Positions 33,603-43,111 are shown, counted from the first letter of the stretch. The stretch: 64,000 nt of DNA from Candidatus Methanoperedens sp. (GCA_028715885.1 JAQUQX010000004.1:20082-84081); one strand, 5' to 3'. Numbers and translations: made by a program. The notes: generated from the sequence alone by a model not told the origin.

Positions 33603-34600
33603 AAAGCCTCTGTCAATTTTTTTAATGCTTCAAGCTGCTTTTCAGTGCCAACTGCAAGAAGCACAGAATTTTCTCTTATTATATCATCCGGCTGCGGGTT
33701 AAGCGATAACTTTCCTCCGCTCCAGAGTCCTACGATATTTGCGCCTGTTTTTTGGTGGATTACAGCATCCTTTAATTTTTTCCCGATAAGAACGCTGCGG
33801 GGATAGATAGGAAGTTCCACGATGCTCAAATCCTCAAAGAACTTTGTAGCGCCCGCAAGATGGTCTGTTAAGGGGTCGATGGCTTTTCTGCCTATATACA
33901 TCCCGAATAAGTTTTTCGGGGAGATTACGCGGTCTGCACCTGCATACTTTAAGTAACCCGCTTTTGCCGCGTTTTCCACAAGGGATATTACCTGTACATT
34001 GCTCAGTTCCTTTGCAGTAAGAATTATACTGGCATTTTTCTCATCGCTCTGGTTCGCTATCAGCATCCTTGCAGACAGGATATTGGAATTCAGCAATACA
34101 TTTTCATCCACATCGTCTCCATAAACACAGATGATTTTCCTGGAAATAAGTTGCTTGATGTTCTTTTCATTTTCATCAATAACCATGAACGGAATTTTGT
34201 ACTCATCAAGTTCCACAACAAGGGTTTCTACAAGCTGGTTATAACCGCATATAATTATGTGTTCCTTCAGGTCAGCCGGAACCTTTGCAGGCAGCTCTTT
34301 TCGAAATGCCTCCTCAAGCCGCGGGGTGAGTACGAGAGGAAAAAGATAACCGAATATCATTATCACCCCAGACAGGATTACAACCGTGCTGAATACGTGT
34401 CCTGCAGCGGAATTAAAATAAATATCGCCATAACCAACCGTGGTCATGCTCACGATTACCCAGTAAATGGCGGTTATAAATTCGTAATTCCTGTTCTCGT
34501 AGGTACGCATCAGGTACAGGAAAACTATGCTGTATATCAGAACGAGGAATATAAAAACTGAAATGTAGTATATAGATTTGCTTATTCGAAATTTAAACAT
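33599..34600 (-). CDS. MthK-like potassium channel
   Basis: 333 residues: membrane helix at about 10-30, pore helix and selectivity filter TVGYGD at 54-59, second helix about 70-92, then RCK-N (IIICGYNQLVETLVVEL) and RCK-C domains. The architecture matches Ca- or nucleotide-gated archaeal K+ channels. Coupled to the downstream TrkA-like gene. The divergent proC gene shares a 180-base upstream region. Confidence 0.93.
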   Translation of the reverse strand: MFKFRISKSIYYISVFIFLVLIYSIVFLYLMRTYENRNYEFITAIYWVIVSMTTVGYGDIYFNSAAGHVFSTVVILSGVIMIFGYLFPLVLTPRLEEAFRKELPAKVPADLKEHIIICGYNQLVETLVVELDEYKIPFMVIDENEKNIKQLISRKIICVYGDDVDENVLLNSNILSARMLIANQSDEKNASIILTAKELSNVQVISLVENAAKAGYLKYAGADRVISPKNLFGMYIGRKAIDPLTDHLAGATKFFEDLSIVELPIYPRSVLIGKKLKDAVIHQKTGANIVGLWSGGKLSLNPQPDDIIRENSVLLAVGTEKQLEALKKLTEAL

Positions 34601-34779
34601 CCTTACTATTATCGTATTGCGTGGTTAATAATATTGCTGGTTCTAATAATGCTAATTCTTTATACATGTAGCAGTATATTAGTATTGTTTGAATCATGAT
34701 TGAACTTTATCTTTTATCTGCGATTTAAATCTGTCTCATGACAATCTTTTTATCGCTTCAGCCTCTTTATAGGGTTTTA

Positions 34780-35604
34780 ATGACAACAGACCTTGAAAGC
34801 AAAAAGATAGGGTTCATCGGCACGGGAAAGATGGGCGAAGCCCTGATTAAAGGCATATTATTAGCCCGGCTCGTTCCTGCAGAGAATATCTTTGCCAGTG
34901 ATGCGGATTTTGCAAAGCTACAGTTCCTTGAAAAAGAATATAAAATCAACACCTGTAAGGACAACTGCTCTACCGTTCTCGGTTCAGACATCATTATAAT
35001 TGCGGTCAAACCTCAAATTGTCCCTGAAGTTTTAAAAGAAATTAATAATTCAATAAAGAAACAGCTGATTGTATCAATAGCAGCAGGCGTTAAAATCGAA
35101 ACTTATGAAAACGCCCTGCCCCGCGGCACAAAAGTTGTGAGGGTAATGCCTAACATTGCGGCGATTGTGAGAGAAGCCGCTTCTGCCATCAGCCCCGGGA
35201 GCGCGGCATCAAAGGATGACCTCGCAATTGCATCCAGGATTTTTAATGCCATAGGCAAAAGCGTAATACTGCCAGAGTACCTCATGGACGCAGTTACGGG
35301 ATTATCGGGAAGCGGTCCTGCTTACATTTTCACAATAATCGAAGCGCTGGCAGACGGCGGGGTTTACGAGGGGCTTGACAGGAACACAGCAAGATTGCTT
35401 GCAGCCCAGACTGTTCTGGGTGCCGCCAAGATGGTGCTGGATGACGGAAGCCACACAGCAGAATTAAAAGATATGGTAACCTCACCCGGTGGAACCACTA
35501 TCCGTGGGCTCAGGGTAATAGAAGACAGGGGTGTTCGCATCGCAATGATGGACGCTGTAATCGAGGCGTGCGAGCGCTCAAAGGAACTCGGCAAAAAGAC
35601 TTAA
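34780..35604 (+). CDS. proC: Pyrroline-5-carboxylate reductase
   Basis: 274 residues from the ATG at 34780; the extra in-frame upstream segment (from 34738) precedes the Rossmann fold and looks untranslated. Motifs: IGFIGTGKMGEALIKGIL (NADPH), VVRVMPNIAA, and the C-terminal TGLSGSGPAYIFTIIEALADGGVYEGL and SPGGTTIRGL. It completes proline synthesis. mtxX follows one base after the stop. Confidence 0.95.
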   Translation: MTTDLESKKIGFIGTGKMGEALIKGILLARLVPAENIFASDADFAKLQFLEKEYKINTCKDNCSTVLGSDIIIIAVKPQIVPEVLKEINNSIKKQLIVSIAAGVKIETYENALPRGTKVVRVMPNIAAIVREAASAISPGSAASKDDLAIASRIFNAIGKSVILPEYLMDAVTGLSGSGPAYIFTIIEALADGGVYEGLDRNTARLLAAQTVLGAAKMVLDDGSHTAELKDMVTSPGGTTIRGLRVIEDRGVRIAMMDAVIEACERSKELGKKT

Positions 35605-35605
35605 A

Positions 35606-36424
35606 ATGCCTGAAAAATCCCTCCTTTCTGACATCGAAAGAAAAGCAAGGAAGAATCACGCAAGAATAGGGCTTGGGATAGGGAAACTTTCGGAGAAACT
35701 GATTAAGAGCGCTGAAGCTGCGCGCGAGTATGCCGATGTTGTGCTTGTGGGTGATGAAAAAGAGATTATGGCGGTAGGCACCGAGCTTGAGGTAATACAT
35801 TCAACAGAGCCGTCAAAGAAACTAATTGAATTACTGGCTGGCGGGAAGATTGACGGCGCGGTCAGGGGCACGCTCAGCGCAACCAAAACGCTTTCAGAAT
35901 TGAAAAAATCGTTCAATATTAAAAAATTATACAGGGTAGCATTGCTGGAAACTGCGGACGGTAAACCTTTTTTCCTTGCGCCTGTAGGTATTGATGAAGG
36001 CAATTCGGCAGAAGATAAGGTTGAGTTAATAAAACGCGGCGCAGAGCATTTCAGGCGTTTTGGCATCGAGGCAATGGTGGGGATTCTCTCGGGCGGGCGT
36101 TTTGAAGATAAAGGCAGGGATAAAACCGTGGACAGGACGCTTGCTGAGGCTGAGAGCGTCACGAAAAAAGTGCGTGAAATGGGAATAAACGCAAAGAATT
36201 ATTCAATCCTGATAGAGGATGCAATTGCAGAGGCAAATTTTATAATCGCGCCTGACGGGATATCCGGGAATCTTATTTTCAGGACACTTGTGTTCCTGGG
36301 CGGGGGATACGGTCACGGCGCTCCTGTGCTGATGGAAAAGGTGTTTGTGGATACGTCACGGGTGGGCGGGCATTATACAAGAGCCATCATGCTTGCCAGC
36401 GCGCTTAAAAAGCCGGAAATTTAG
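35606..36424 (+). CDS. mtxX: Methanogenesis marker protein 4 / MtxX (phosphotransacetylase-like)
   Basis: 272 residues. The family-specific segments [74 protein letters not shown] and [11 protein letters not shown] match the TIGR03270 family, found in methanogens and relatives. Described as a possible methyltransferase or phosphate-acyltransferase relative; its role is unproven. It supports a methane-cycling host. Confidence 0.88.
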   Translation: MPEKSLLSDIERKARKNHARIGLGIGKLSEKLIKSAEAAREYADVVLVGDEKEIMAVGTELEVIHSTEPSKKLIELLAGGKIDGAVRGTLSATKTLSELKKSFNIKKLYRVALLETADGKPFFLAPVGIDEGNSAEDKVELIKRGAEHFRRFGIEAMVGILSGGRFEDKGRDKTVDRTLAEAESVTKKVREMGINAKNYSILIEDAIAEANFIIAPDGISGNLIFRTLVFLGGGYGHGAPVLMEKVFVDTSRVGGHYTRAIMLASALKKPEI

Positions 36425-36436
36425 ATTTCTGTAAAT

Positions 36437-37231
36437 ATGTCCCTTCATGACTTCCTGAAAGATAAACTGCCAGAAGAAAAATTGGCGCTTGTGCCGAAGG
36501 GCTTTGAAGTAATTGGAGACATAGCAATTATCAACATCCCGCCCGCCCTGGATGAGGATAAATATCTTATCGCAGACGCGCTGGCATCCCACAGTAAAAA
36601 CCTCAAAACCGTGCTCCGCAAGCTCCATAAGATAAATGGCGCGGCGCGGGTAGGAGAGTTTGAAATACTGTATGGGAACAGGACAACCACGCTGCACAGG
36701 GAGAACAACTGCGTATATCATGTAGATGTTGCAAAAACATATTTTTCAGGCAAAATGGCGCATGAGCGAAACAGGATTGCGCAAAAAGTAAATGATGGGG
36801 AGGATGTGCTGGTATTGTTCGCCGGAGCAGGTCCTTTTCTGATATCGATTAAGAAAACGAAAAACGTCAATATAACAGGACTTGACAATAATCCTGCTGC
36901 GTGTTCCTTTTTAAAGAAAAACATAGAACTTAATGAGATCGAAGCGGGTGTTATCCTTGGCGATGCGAATTCGGCAGGGCATCTTTTTAAAAAATCATTT
37001 GACAGGATAGTGATGCCCATTCCTTATGGTCAGGACTATTTCCTTAATCTTGCCCGCCCGATATTGAAACCCGGTGGCTTCGTTCATTTTTATACGTTCA
37101 AGAAAGATTTTGAGATTCCCCATTTTAAAAGGCTTCTTGAGGAAAAAGGATGGCATATTGAATTATACAGGAATTGCGGCGATGTTGCGCCGCGGGTTAG
37201 CAGGTATGTTTTTGATTTGCGGGAATGTTAA
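36437..37231 (+). CDS. Trm5-like class I tRNA (guanine-N1)-methyltransferase
   Basis: 264 residues. N-terminal RNA-binding region (FLKDKLPEEKLALVPKGFEVIGDIAIINIP) and a Rossmann SAM domain with MAHERNRIAQKV, VLVLFAGAGPFLI, NPAACSFLKKNIELN, and the C-terminal VAPRVSRYVFDLR. Trm5 enzymes make m1G37. The catalytic NPP-like motif reads RIVMPIPYGQ, where the usual MNLP has lost Asn, so activity or target may differ from canonical Trm5. Confidence 0.8.
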   Translation: MSLHDFLKDKLPEEKLALVPKGFEVIGDIAIINIPPALDEDKYLIADALASHSKNLKTVLRKLHKINGAARVGEFEILYGNRTTTLHRENNCVYHVDVAKTYFSGKMAHERNRIAQKVNDGEDVLVLFAGAGPFLISIKKTKNVNITGLDNNPAACSFLKKNIELNEIEAGVILGDANSAGHLFKKSFDRIVMPIPYGQDYFLNLARPILKPGGFVHFYTFKKDFEIPHFKRLLEEKGWHIELYRNCGDVAPRVSRYVFDLREC

Positions 37232-37281
37232 TTCAATACGATAATTTAAATACGTTCTGAACCGACTCTTATCTTGAGACT

Positions 37282-37650
37282 ATGTTTCCGATGAACTCTC
37301 CATCCGGCACGATATACGGTTTTGGGTTATATCTTCTTGTTATGCTGGTTTTCCTGGGAAGCGCTGTGGGATTGCACGAATTCGGTCATATCCTTTATGC
37401 AAAATACCATCATCTCGATTACAGGATTTTGTTCGAGAAGGGAAATATAACGGTTTCCACAAATTGGGAAAGTCTCGGGAAAATAAGAATATATGGCAAT
37501 ATACTCGGTATTATTTTCGGGCTTCCGCCAGTAATAGTTGCAGGATGGCTTTATTATACACCCGTTTTTTTGTTGTTGTATTTGCTTTCGTGTTATGATG
37601 ATTTCAGCGAGGTCGTCGCAGAGCTTGCAGATTATAAAAAAGTATTTTGA
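37282..37650 (+). CDS. Small membrane protein with an HExxH motif (M50-like)
   Basis: 122 residues, three or four hydrophobic segments. GLHEFGHILYAKYHHL contains HExxH in a membrane helix, the arrangement of site-2-type zinc proteases. The distal LDG metal-binding motif of the family is not evident; CYDDFSEVVAELADY near the C-terminus might supply the third ligand. Either a minimal protease or an inactive relative. Confidence 0.7.
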   Translation: MFPMNSPSGTIYGFGLYLLVMLVFLGSAVGLHEFGHILYAKYHHLDYRILFEKGNITVSTNWESLGKIRIYGNILGIIFGLPPVIVAGWLYYTPVFLLLYLLSCYDDFSEVVAELADYKKVF

Positions 37651-37730
37651 GCGGGTTCGCAAGGTTGCGCAGTCCCAAAAACTTTAAATAAAAACAAGTT
37701 TATTAATTACTAAGAGGAGGGTAAACTATC

Positions 37731-38996
37731 ATGAAATATCCAAAAAATATTTGTCTTCTGCTTATATTTGCCATGCTATTTTCCATAGCTACCCAGCAGG
37801 TATATGCAAAAGACTACGTAATCGGCGAACATAAAGTTCCGGTAACGAAACCCGATCCGGCATCAACGTATGTAGGGTCGGAAAAATGCAAGACCTGCCA
37901 TATGGAAAAATACAATGATTGGAAAACATCCGGGCATCCGTATAAATTGAATACACCGGCTGAAGAACAGGCTTTTAACTCCCCACCCATACCGGCGCCT
38001 GACGGATATACTTACAACGACATATATCTGGTTATAGGCGGATGGGGCTGGAAGTCAAGATACATGGACATCAATGGTTATATAATCACAAAGACGGGGG
38101 CTAACAGGGACAAAAACGGCTCAAACCAGTATAACATTGCTACAAAGCAGTGGGTTGATTATAAACCCGGGCAGACCCTGAAATTTGATTGTGGAAACTG
38201 CCATACAACCGGCTATTCTCTTGCAGGAAACAAGGATAACAAGAAGGGTATAGTCGGGACGTGGGAGGAGAAGTCTATAGGCTGCGAGGCTTGCCACGGA
38301 CCCGGCAGCGTGCATGTCGCCAAGGGCGGCGGGAAAGGCGTGGGCATTATACATAATGAATCTGCCGCAGTGTGCGGAGCCTGCCATACAAGAGGAGCAG
38401 ACGATACAAAGATAATTGCAAAGGATGGCAAATTCATAGACCATCATGAGCAGTACCCCGAGTTGCTTAACAGCCCGCATAAAGGACTTAATTGTGTCCA
38501 ATGCCATGACCCGCATAAGGGGACACATAACGGGCAGACAAACCCGACAGAAGGCGCAAGCATAAAAGCGCAATGCTCAACATGCCATGCCCAGCAGGAT
38601 GCTGATTTCACAGGAAGCACAATGCAGAAAGCGGGTGTTGAATGTGCAGATTGCCATATGCCAGATACAGGGGAATCTGCAGTAGGAGATGCAGCCAAGT
38701 TCAAGGGTGATATAGCGACACATCTATTCAAGATAAACACCGACCCCAATGCAAAGTTCTTCGACGATGCAGGAAAATTTGCCAATGGTTATCTGACATT
38801 GGACTGGGTATGCCTGAACTGCCATAACGATGAGAATAAGGCATGGGCGGGACAGTATGCGAAGGGCATACATAAATTTGTCAAAGCAGAAGCCACTGCG
38901 ACAGCAAAGCCGGCGCCAACACCAAAAACACCCGCGTTTGAGGCGCTATTAGCAATTTCGGCACTGCTGGTTGCGGTACTGGTTAGAAGAAGGTAA
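37731..38996 (+). CDS. Octaheme cytochrome c554-like protein with C-terminal sorting tail
   Basis: 421 residues. Signal peptide 1-26, then YVGSEKCKTCHMEKYNDWKTSGHP (the cytochrome c554/multiheme start) and CKTCH, CGNCH, CEACH, CGACH, CVQCH, CSTCH, CADCH and CLNCH. The last 22 residues, PAFEALLAISALLVAVLVRRR, are a PGF-CTERM variant with Ala for Gly. GAGGAGGG lies upstream of the ATG. Surface electron transfer is likely. The stop codon is inside the downstream terminator hairpin. Confidence 0.92.
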   Translation: MKYPKNICLLLIFAMLFSIATQQVYAKDYVIGEHKVPVTKPDPASTYVGSEKCKTCHMEKYNDWKTSGHPYKLNTPAEEQAFNSPPIPAPDGYTYNDIYLVIGGWGWKSRYMDINGYIITKTGANRDKNGSNQYNIATKQWVDYKPGQTLKFDCGNCHTTGYSLAGNKDNKKGIVGTWEEKSIGCEACHGPGSVHVAKGGGKGVGIIHNESAAVCGACHTRGADDTKIIAKDGKFIDHHEQYPELLNSPHKGLNCVQCHDPHKGTHNGQTNPTEGASIKAQCSTCHAQQDADFTGSTMQKAGVECADCHMPDTGESAVGDAAKFKGDIATHLFKINTDPNAKFFDDAGKFANGYLTLDWVCLNCHNDENKAWAGQYAKGIHKFVKAEATATAKPAPTPKTPAFEALLAISALLVAVLVRRR

Positions 38997-39022
38997 AAAT
39001 ACCTTCTTTCTTATTTTTTTTA
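38988..39022 (+). terminator. Hairpin terminator of the octaheme cytochrome gene
   Basis: AGAAGGTA/TACCTTCT with an AAAA loop is followed by TTCTTATTTTTTTT. The hairpin begins in the last codons of the cytochrome gene. Confidence 0.75.
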
Positions 39023-39081
39023 TTAAAAATACGGCAAAAGCCGGTAGAATAGAATCGTTGATGGGATAGGAGGAACCTATT

Positions 39082-39216
39082 TTACGGAGCAGGAAATTCA
39101 TGCCCGCAGTTCGGGCACAGGATTAAGCCGCATTTCATAAAATGTGGGCAAGCCCGGCAGCCTTTTACCTTTTCACTATCAAATCTGGCTCCGCAGAGAG
39201 GGCATTGTGTTTTCAT
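39082..39216 (-). CDS. Small zinc-ribbon protein downstream of feoB
   Basis: 44 residues. Cysteine pairs CPLC, CRAC, CG and CPNC form two zinc knuckles (MKTQCPLCGARF, CRACPHFMKCGLILCPNCG). The ATG lies nine bases after the feoB stop. Small Cys-rich partners (FeoC-like) often follow feoB; whether this one binds Fe-S, Zn or Fe is not known. Confidence 0.7.
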   Translation of the reverse strand: MKTQCPLCGARFDSEKVKGCRACPHFMKCGLILCPNCGHEFPAP

Positions 39217-39225
39217 AAAGTTTTT

Positions 39226-41226
39226 TCATAGCAGGTTGTAGTATCCAATGACCCTGTAAGCTATCCCGCCGACTAGTATTGCAAGCGTTGTGGTGAACGC
39301 CATGATGCCGCCCGCCCGCTTCCAGCCAAGCTCGCGCCCAAGCACCGCGATTGTTGCGACGCAGGGGATGTAAATCGTGTTCACAAGCGCATACACAAAT
39401 AGCTGTGCCGGTGTCATAAAAAGCAGCAGGTTCTTTGCCCCGCCCCCGTACATGACAACAGCCAGCGTGACCAGTAACTGGAGAGCAAGCTCTTTCCGGA
39501 GTACGGCAAATATCAGCGTCAAACCCGCCACGGCAGGAAGCCCGAGCCACCCTTCCACAACCGGGGATAGCGGCGAAGCAAGTTTCCACAGGTATCCTGT
39601 TTCGTACAGTGCGCCAAGCACCATCGAGCCCACAAGAACGATAGGGAATGCCACGAACACGAAATCTTTGAACCTGTGCCATGTCTTCTTGACAATATTC
39701 GACATCAGGGGCATCCTGAAGGGGAACATCTCCATGACAAGCCCCGTTGAGCTGCCGGGCATTACTCTGTTCAGACCGATGCCCACGAGAAACACAAGCG
39801 CAAGCACGATGATGTATATCGCAACCGCAGGCTTCCAGCCCACGAATAATGAGACGGCGCCCAATATGACGGCGGTGCGGGCGCTGCACGGGATGAGCGT
39901 GATGAGCGTGCTGGCTATCGTCCGCTCGCGCATCGTGGTAAGTACCCGGGTACCTATGATGGCGGGCACATTGCACCCCGCGCCTGCCACAAGCGGGATA
40001 ATCGCGCGCCCGTGGAGCCCGAATTTGTGCATCAGCCTGTCAGTCAGGAAAGCGACCGAGTTCAGGTATCCTGAATCCTCAAGGAACGCAAGCATGAAAT
40101 AAAACGTGAGAACATAGGGAATCCCGACTGCAAGCGCAGCAAGGATGCCTGCATCAAAACCCCATATAAGGGTTTTGCCGATATGACCTTCGCCGAATAC
40201 ATAGAATATCGCGCCATCTATTACAGGAGACATATACAATGCCCAGAGACTGCTGAACAGTGTCGAGAGCCAGTCCCCGCCATAAAAAAGGAAAGCGAAT
40301 ATTACTCCAAGAACAACGATAAGCAGGGGTATGCCTGTTAGCGGAGATGTGGTATATGCCCAGAGCTTATCCGAGCTTGCCGGCGCAATATCGCCCTGCA
40401 CGCGCGCCGCTATAGACCCTGCCAGTCCATGTCTTTCCCGCGCTATTCGAAGCGGGGTTTTTTCGCCGTGTTTCTCTTCAATTTCTCTGCTTATTTTTTT
40501 TGCCTCATCGAGTATGGATTGAACGTTTGCCTTTTTTACATGGTCTATAAATTCAGAATCCTCTTCAAGAAGCAGTATTGCCAGAGCTCGCGGGTTAATC
40601 CCGAAATCATAAGGAGCAAGTGAATCGCATAGCTTCTTTATGCTGGTTTCGATATCCTCGCCGTAGCGAAGGTCGTATTTGATTTCCTTCTGGTTTGCAA
40701 CATCAACAGCCTTTTGTATGAGGTCGTCAAGTCCTTTTCCGGTTGTTGCTATTGTCTGAGCCACAGGGATGCCAAGGAGCCGGGAGAGTTCAACCGAATC
40801 AATTATAATATTTCTTTTCTCAGCCTCGTCTGTCAGGTTCAAAGCCACAACGAGAGGAATCCCAAGATCGATGAACTGGAGAGTCATATAGAGATTTCTC
40901 GCGAGGTTTGTAGCATCGAGAATCATTATCACGGCATCGGGTTTGCTGTCAAGCACAGCCCTCCGCGCTACCCACTGGTCCTCAGACACCGCACCGAGAG
41001 CATAGCTTCCTGGGAGGTCGATTATGCCTATGCTCAGGTCTTTAAAAGTCGTGGTCGCCATGTTCAGTTCCACGGTCTTGCCCGGATAGTTCGCAGTTAC
41101 AACCCCCATTCCGGTGAGCCTGTTGAATATGCTTGATTTACCTACGTTCGGGTTGCCCGCAAGCGCAAAAGTAAAATCCGTGCTACCCTTTATTTCCTTG
41201 AGGGCGCCGTGACATGAAAGAGCCAT
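39226..41226 (-). CDS. feoB: Ferrous iron transport protein B
   Basis: 666 residues. The G domain has GNPNVGKSS (P-loop), YPGKTVE, DLPGSYAL, NLTDE; the membrane part has two Gate domains with GCNVPAIIGTR and LIPCSARTAVI. It starts with MALSCHG, giving one Cys-His near the N-terminus. Fe(II) uptake. The DtxR-type gene ends two bases before this start, so the two are cotranscribed. FeoA exists here only as the C-terminal domain of that regulator. Confidence 0.95.
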   Translation of the reverse strand: MALSCHGALKEIKGSTDFTFALAGNPNVGKSSIFNRLTGMGVVTANYPGKTVELNMATTTFKDLSIGIIDLPGSYALGAVSEDQWVARRAVLDSKPDAVIMILDATNLARNLYMTLQFIDLGIPLVVALNLTDEAEKRNIIIDSVELSRLLGIPVAQTIATTGKGLDDLIQKAVDVANQKEIKYDLRYGEDIETSIKKLCDSLAPYDFGINPRALAILLLEEDSEFIDHVKKANVQSILDEAKKISREIEEKHGEKTPLRIARERHGLAGSIAARVQGDIAPASSDKLWAYTTSPLTGIPLLIVVLGVIFAFLFYGGDWLSTLFSSLWALYMSPVIDGAIFYVFGEGHIGKTLIWGFDAGILAALAVGIPYVLTFYFMLAFLEDSGYLNSVAFLTDRLMHKFGLHGRAIIPLVAGAGCNVPAIIGTRVLTTMRERTIASTLITLIPCSARTAVILGAVSLFVGWKPAVAIYIIVLALVFLVGIGLNRVMPGSSTGLVMEMFPFRMPLMSNIVKKTWHRFKDFVFVAFPIVLVGSMVLGALYETGYLWKLASPLSPVVEGWLGLPAVAGLTLIFAVLRKELALQLLVTLAVVMYGGGAKNLLLFMTPAQLFVYALVNTIYIPCVATIAVLGRELGWKRAGGIMAFTTTLAILVGGIAYRVIGYYNLL

Positions 41227-41227
41227 T

Positions 41228-41878
41228 TCATTTTACCTTTATCTTCGAAGCCACTTCTCTTCCCAGTGCATATCTGGAGCCTGAGACACAAACAATTAGT
41301 GGACCACCGAACGGCGCCACTTCTTCCACTTTGACGCACACGTCAGGAATTAATCCGAGGGATGCAAGGTACTGGAGCATTTTCGGGTCTTCTTCAAACA
41401 CGCTGACGATAATCCCCTTATCCATGGCTTTTAATTCCGATAACGGCTTGACTATTTCTTTTATGAATACTCCGTCCTTATCGGGTATGGGATGACCGTG
41501 CGGGCATGTCCTGGGGTTTCCGAGGCTCGCAGCGATTCGGTCTTCCATCTCAGTACTTATTGCATGCTCAAGCCTGCAGGCTTCGTCGTGCACTTCGTCC
41601 CATTTGAAACCCAGAATATCTGTAAGCAACCTCTCTGAGAGCCTGTGCCTGCGAATGACTTTTTTAGCCATTTTATTGCCTTCTTCTGTCAGGCATACTC
41701 CTTTTTCGATTTGGTTCACCAGACCTTTGTGCACCAGTTTTTTTATCATCTCGGATACGGACGGCGGTGAGAGTTTCAGATGTTCCGCTAGACGGGATGT
41801 GCTTACAGGATGCTGTTCCTGCTGGAGTTTATAGATTGATTCAAGATACTCCTCAATCCTGGAGGTATCAGCTTCCAT
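41228..41878 (-). CDS. DtxR/MntR-family metal-dependent repressor with FeoA-like C-terminal domain
   Basis: 216 residues. Winged helix at 5-65 (EEYLESIYKLQQE, TSRLAEHLKLSPPSVSEMIKKL), a dimerisation/metal domain (RHRLSERLLTDILGFKWDEVHDEACRLEHAIS, with the Cys and His ligands of the DtxR type), then an SH3-like FeoA domain (140-216). It would repress iron import when Fe(II) is plentiful; the palindrome at 42741 is its likely site. It sits between the permease and feoB. Confidence 0.92.
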   Translation of the reverse strand: MEADTSRIEEYLESIYKLQQEQHPVSTSRLAEHLKLSPPSVSEMIKKLVHKGLVNQIEKGVCLTEEGNKMAKKVIRRHRLSERLLTDILGFKWDEVHDEACRLEHAISTEMEDRIAASLGNPRTCPHGHPIPDKDGVFIKEIVKPLSELKAMDKGIIVSVFEEDPKMLQYLASLGLIPDVCVKVEEVAPFGGPLIVCVSGSRYALGREVASKIKVK

Positions 41879-41879
41879 G

Positions 41880-42719
41880 TCATCTCACCTTCTCCGGTAC
41901 TTTGAAAGACCTGTAAACAAACATTCCGATAATTATCCAGTAGCCGATATACGAAAGTACCATTGTCAGTGAAGGGGCTGCGTGGTAGCCAATAAGCGAA
42001 CCCAGGCCGCCCCCGATAAGACCATTCTCATGAAGAAGGGGGTAAGAGCCGTCAGGGTTCATGGGCGGGTTCAAATTCCACACATGCTCTACCACGGCGG
42101 GTATGATTCCGGTTTCGTTGAATTCGCCCACAGCAGTAGCTGTCAGCCCGGCTGAGAACAATACCAGCAGTACGCTTGTATATTTGAAAAATTTGGTTAC
42201 GTCAAGGCTGTGCATTCCTTTGAACATAACAAATGAAATAAAGACCACAACCACAAGCCCGGCAGCAAAACCGAGAAGTGTATCAAACGGGGACTGGATG
42301 GCAAGAGTTCCAAGGAACAGGACAGTCTCAACCCCTTCCCTGAATACGGCGATAAAGGAGAGGGCTGTAATTCCCATGGTATGGCCTTTCGATATAGAGA
42401 GGTCTATCTTTTCCTGGACTTCCCCTTTTATCTGTTTTGAATTCTGCGCCATCCAGAAAATCATGTAGGTGAGGACAATTGCTGCTGTTAATGCGGCGGC
42501 GCCTTCGAACAATTGTTCTGCCGTGCCTTCAAATTCGCCATATACTATTTTGAATACAAACGCTACTCCAGCGCTTGCGATTACTGCGCCGATTATTCCT
42601 ACGTAGATGTAGCTGTTGAGGTCTTTTCTTCCAATCTTTGCGACATAAGCCGCAATTATTCCGATTATCAGGGCTGCTTCAAGCGCTTCCCTGAATGTTA
42701 TTAAAAAGCTTGCTAACAT
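41880..42719 (-). CDS. FTR1-family iron permease
   Basis: 279 residues, seven helices. Two REXXE motifs (FREALEAAL at the start and FREGVETVL in helix four) are the iron sites of the Ftr1/EfeU family. It is first in the iron operon with the DtxR-like gene and feoB, and the operator-like palindrome lies 22 bases upstream. Confidence 0.9.
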   Translation of the reverse strand: MLASFLITFREALEAALIIGIIAAYVAKIGRKDLNSYIYVGIIGAVIASAGVAFVFKIVYGEFEGTAEQLFEGAAALTAAIVLTYMIFWMAQNSKQIKGEVQEKIDLSISKGHTMGITALSFIAVFREGVETVLFLGTLAIQSPFDTLLGFAAGLVVVVFISFVMFKGMHSLDVTKFFKYTSVLLVLFSAGLTATAVGEFNETGIIPAVVEHVWNLNPPMNPDGSYPLLHENGLIGGGLGSLIGYHAAPSLTMVLSYIGYWIIIGMFVYRSFKVPEKVR

Positions 42720-42740
42720 AAGGTATCCTTTTCCTTTTAC

Positions 42741-42754
42741 TTAGGTATACCTAA
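42741..42754 (-). promoter_or_regulatory. DtxR-type operator TTAGGTATACCTAA upstream of the iron operon
   Basis: A perfect 14-base palindrome, fitting the TTAGG...CCTAA pattern of DtxR/IdeR boxes. It falls where transcription from the TATA-like TTTATAGG would begin, so binding should block the FTR1-DtxR-FeoB transcript. A second half site, TTAGCCTA, lies near 42768. Confidence 0.7.
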
Positions 42755-42816
42755 CTATCTGGTTTTGTTAGCCTATAAAGTTATCGGTGAATTATTTTTG
42801 CAATTTCCTCACCGGG

Positions 42817-43053
42817 TCATCGCACACTCCGCAGCTTATGGCTGACCTGCTTTCCCAGTTCTGTCAGGGCATATTTCTCTCCGGAAAGTGCTAAAAGCTT
42901 TTTCCCGACCAGTTCTTCAATACTCTTATCTGTCCCCACTATCCGGGCTGTTTTAGCTATGGTGGCGCTGTCCATTGGTCCCTTTGAATCCAGTACAGCA
43001 AGAATCTTGCTTGCCTTTTGATTGCTTGCAACAAAACCGATTAGTCCTTCCAT
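42817..43053 (-). CDS. Small winged-helix DNA-binding protein
   Basis: 78 residues with a winged-helix core (ASKILAVLDSKGPMDSATIAKTARI, KLLALSGEKYALTELGKQV). No effector domain. A regulator or a chromatin-type protein; its target is unknown. It lies between the FTR1 operon and the SRP RNA gene. Confidence 0.7.
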   Translation of the reverse strand: MEGLIGFVASNQKASKILAVLDSKGPMDSATIAKTARIVGTDKSIEELVGKKLLALSGEKYALTELGKQVSHKLRSVR

Positions 43054-43111
43054 AATCTTACTCTATAACCTCACTTGAGATAACTTTATTGCATGCAAAC
43101 AACAATATCAC

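Noticed and set aside
39179..39976. 265-residue reading frame antisense to feoB
   Set aside because: His/Arg/Cys-rich composition typical of a shadow frame; FeoB on the same DNA is complete.
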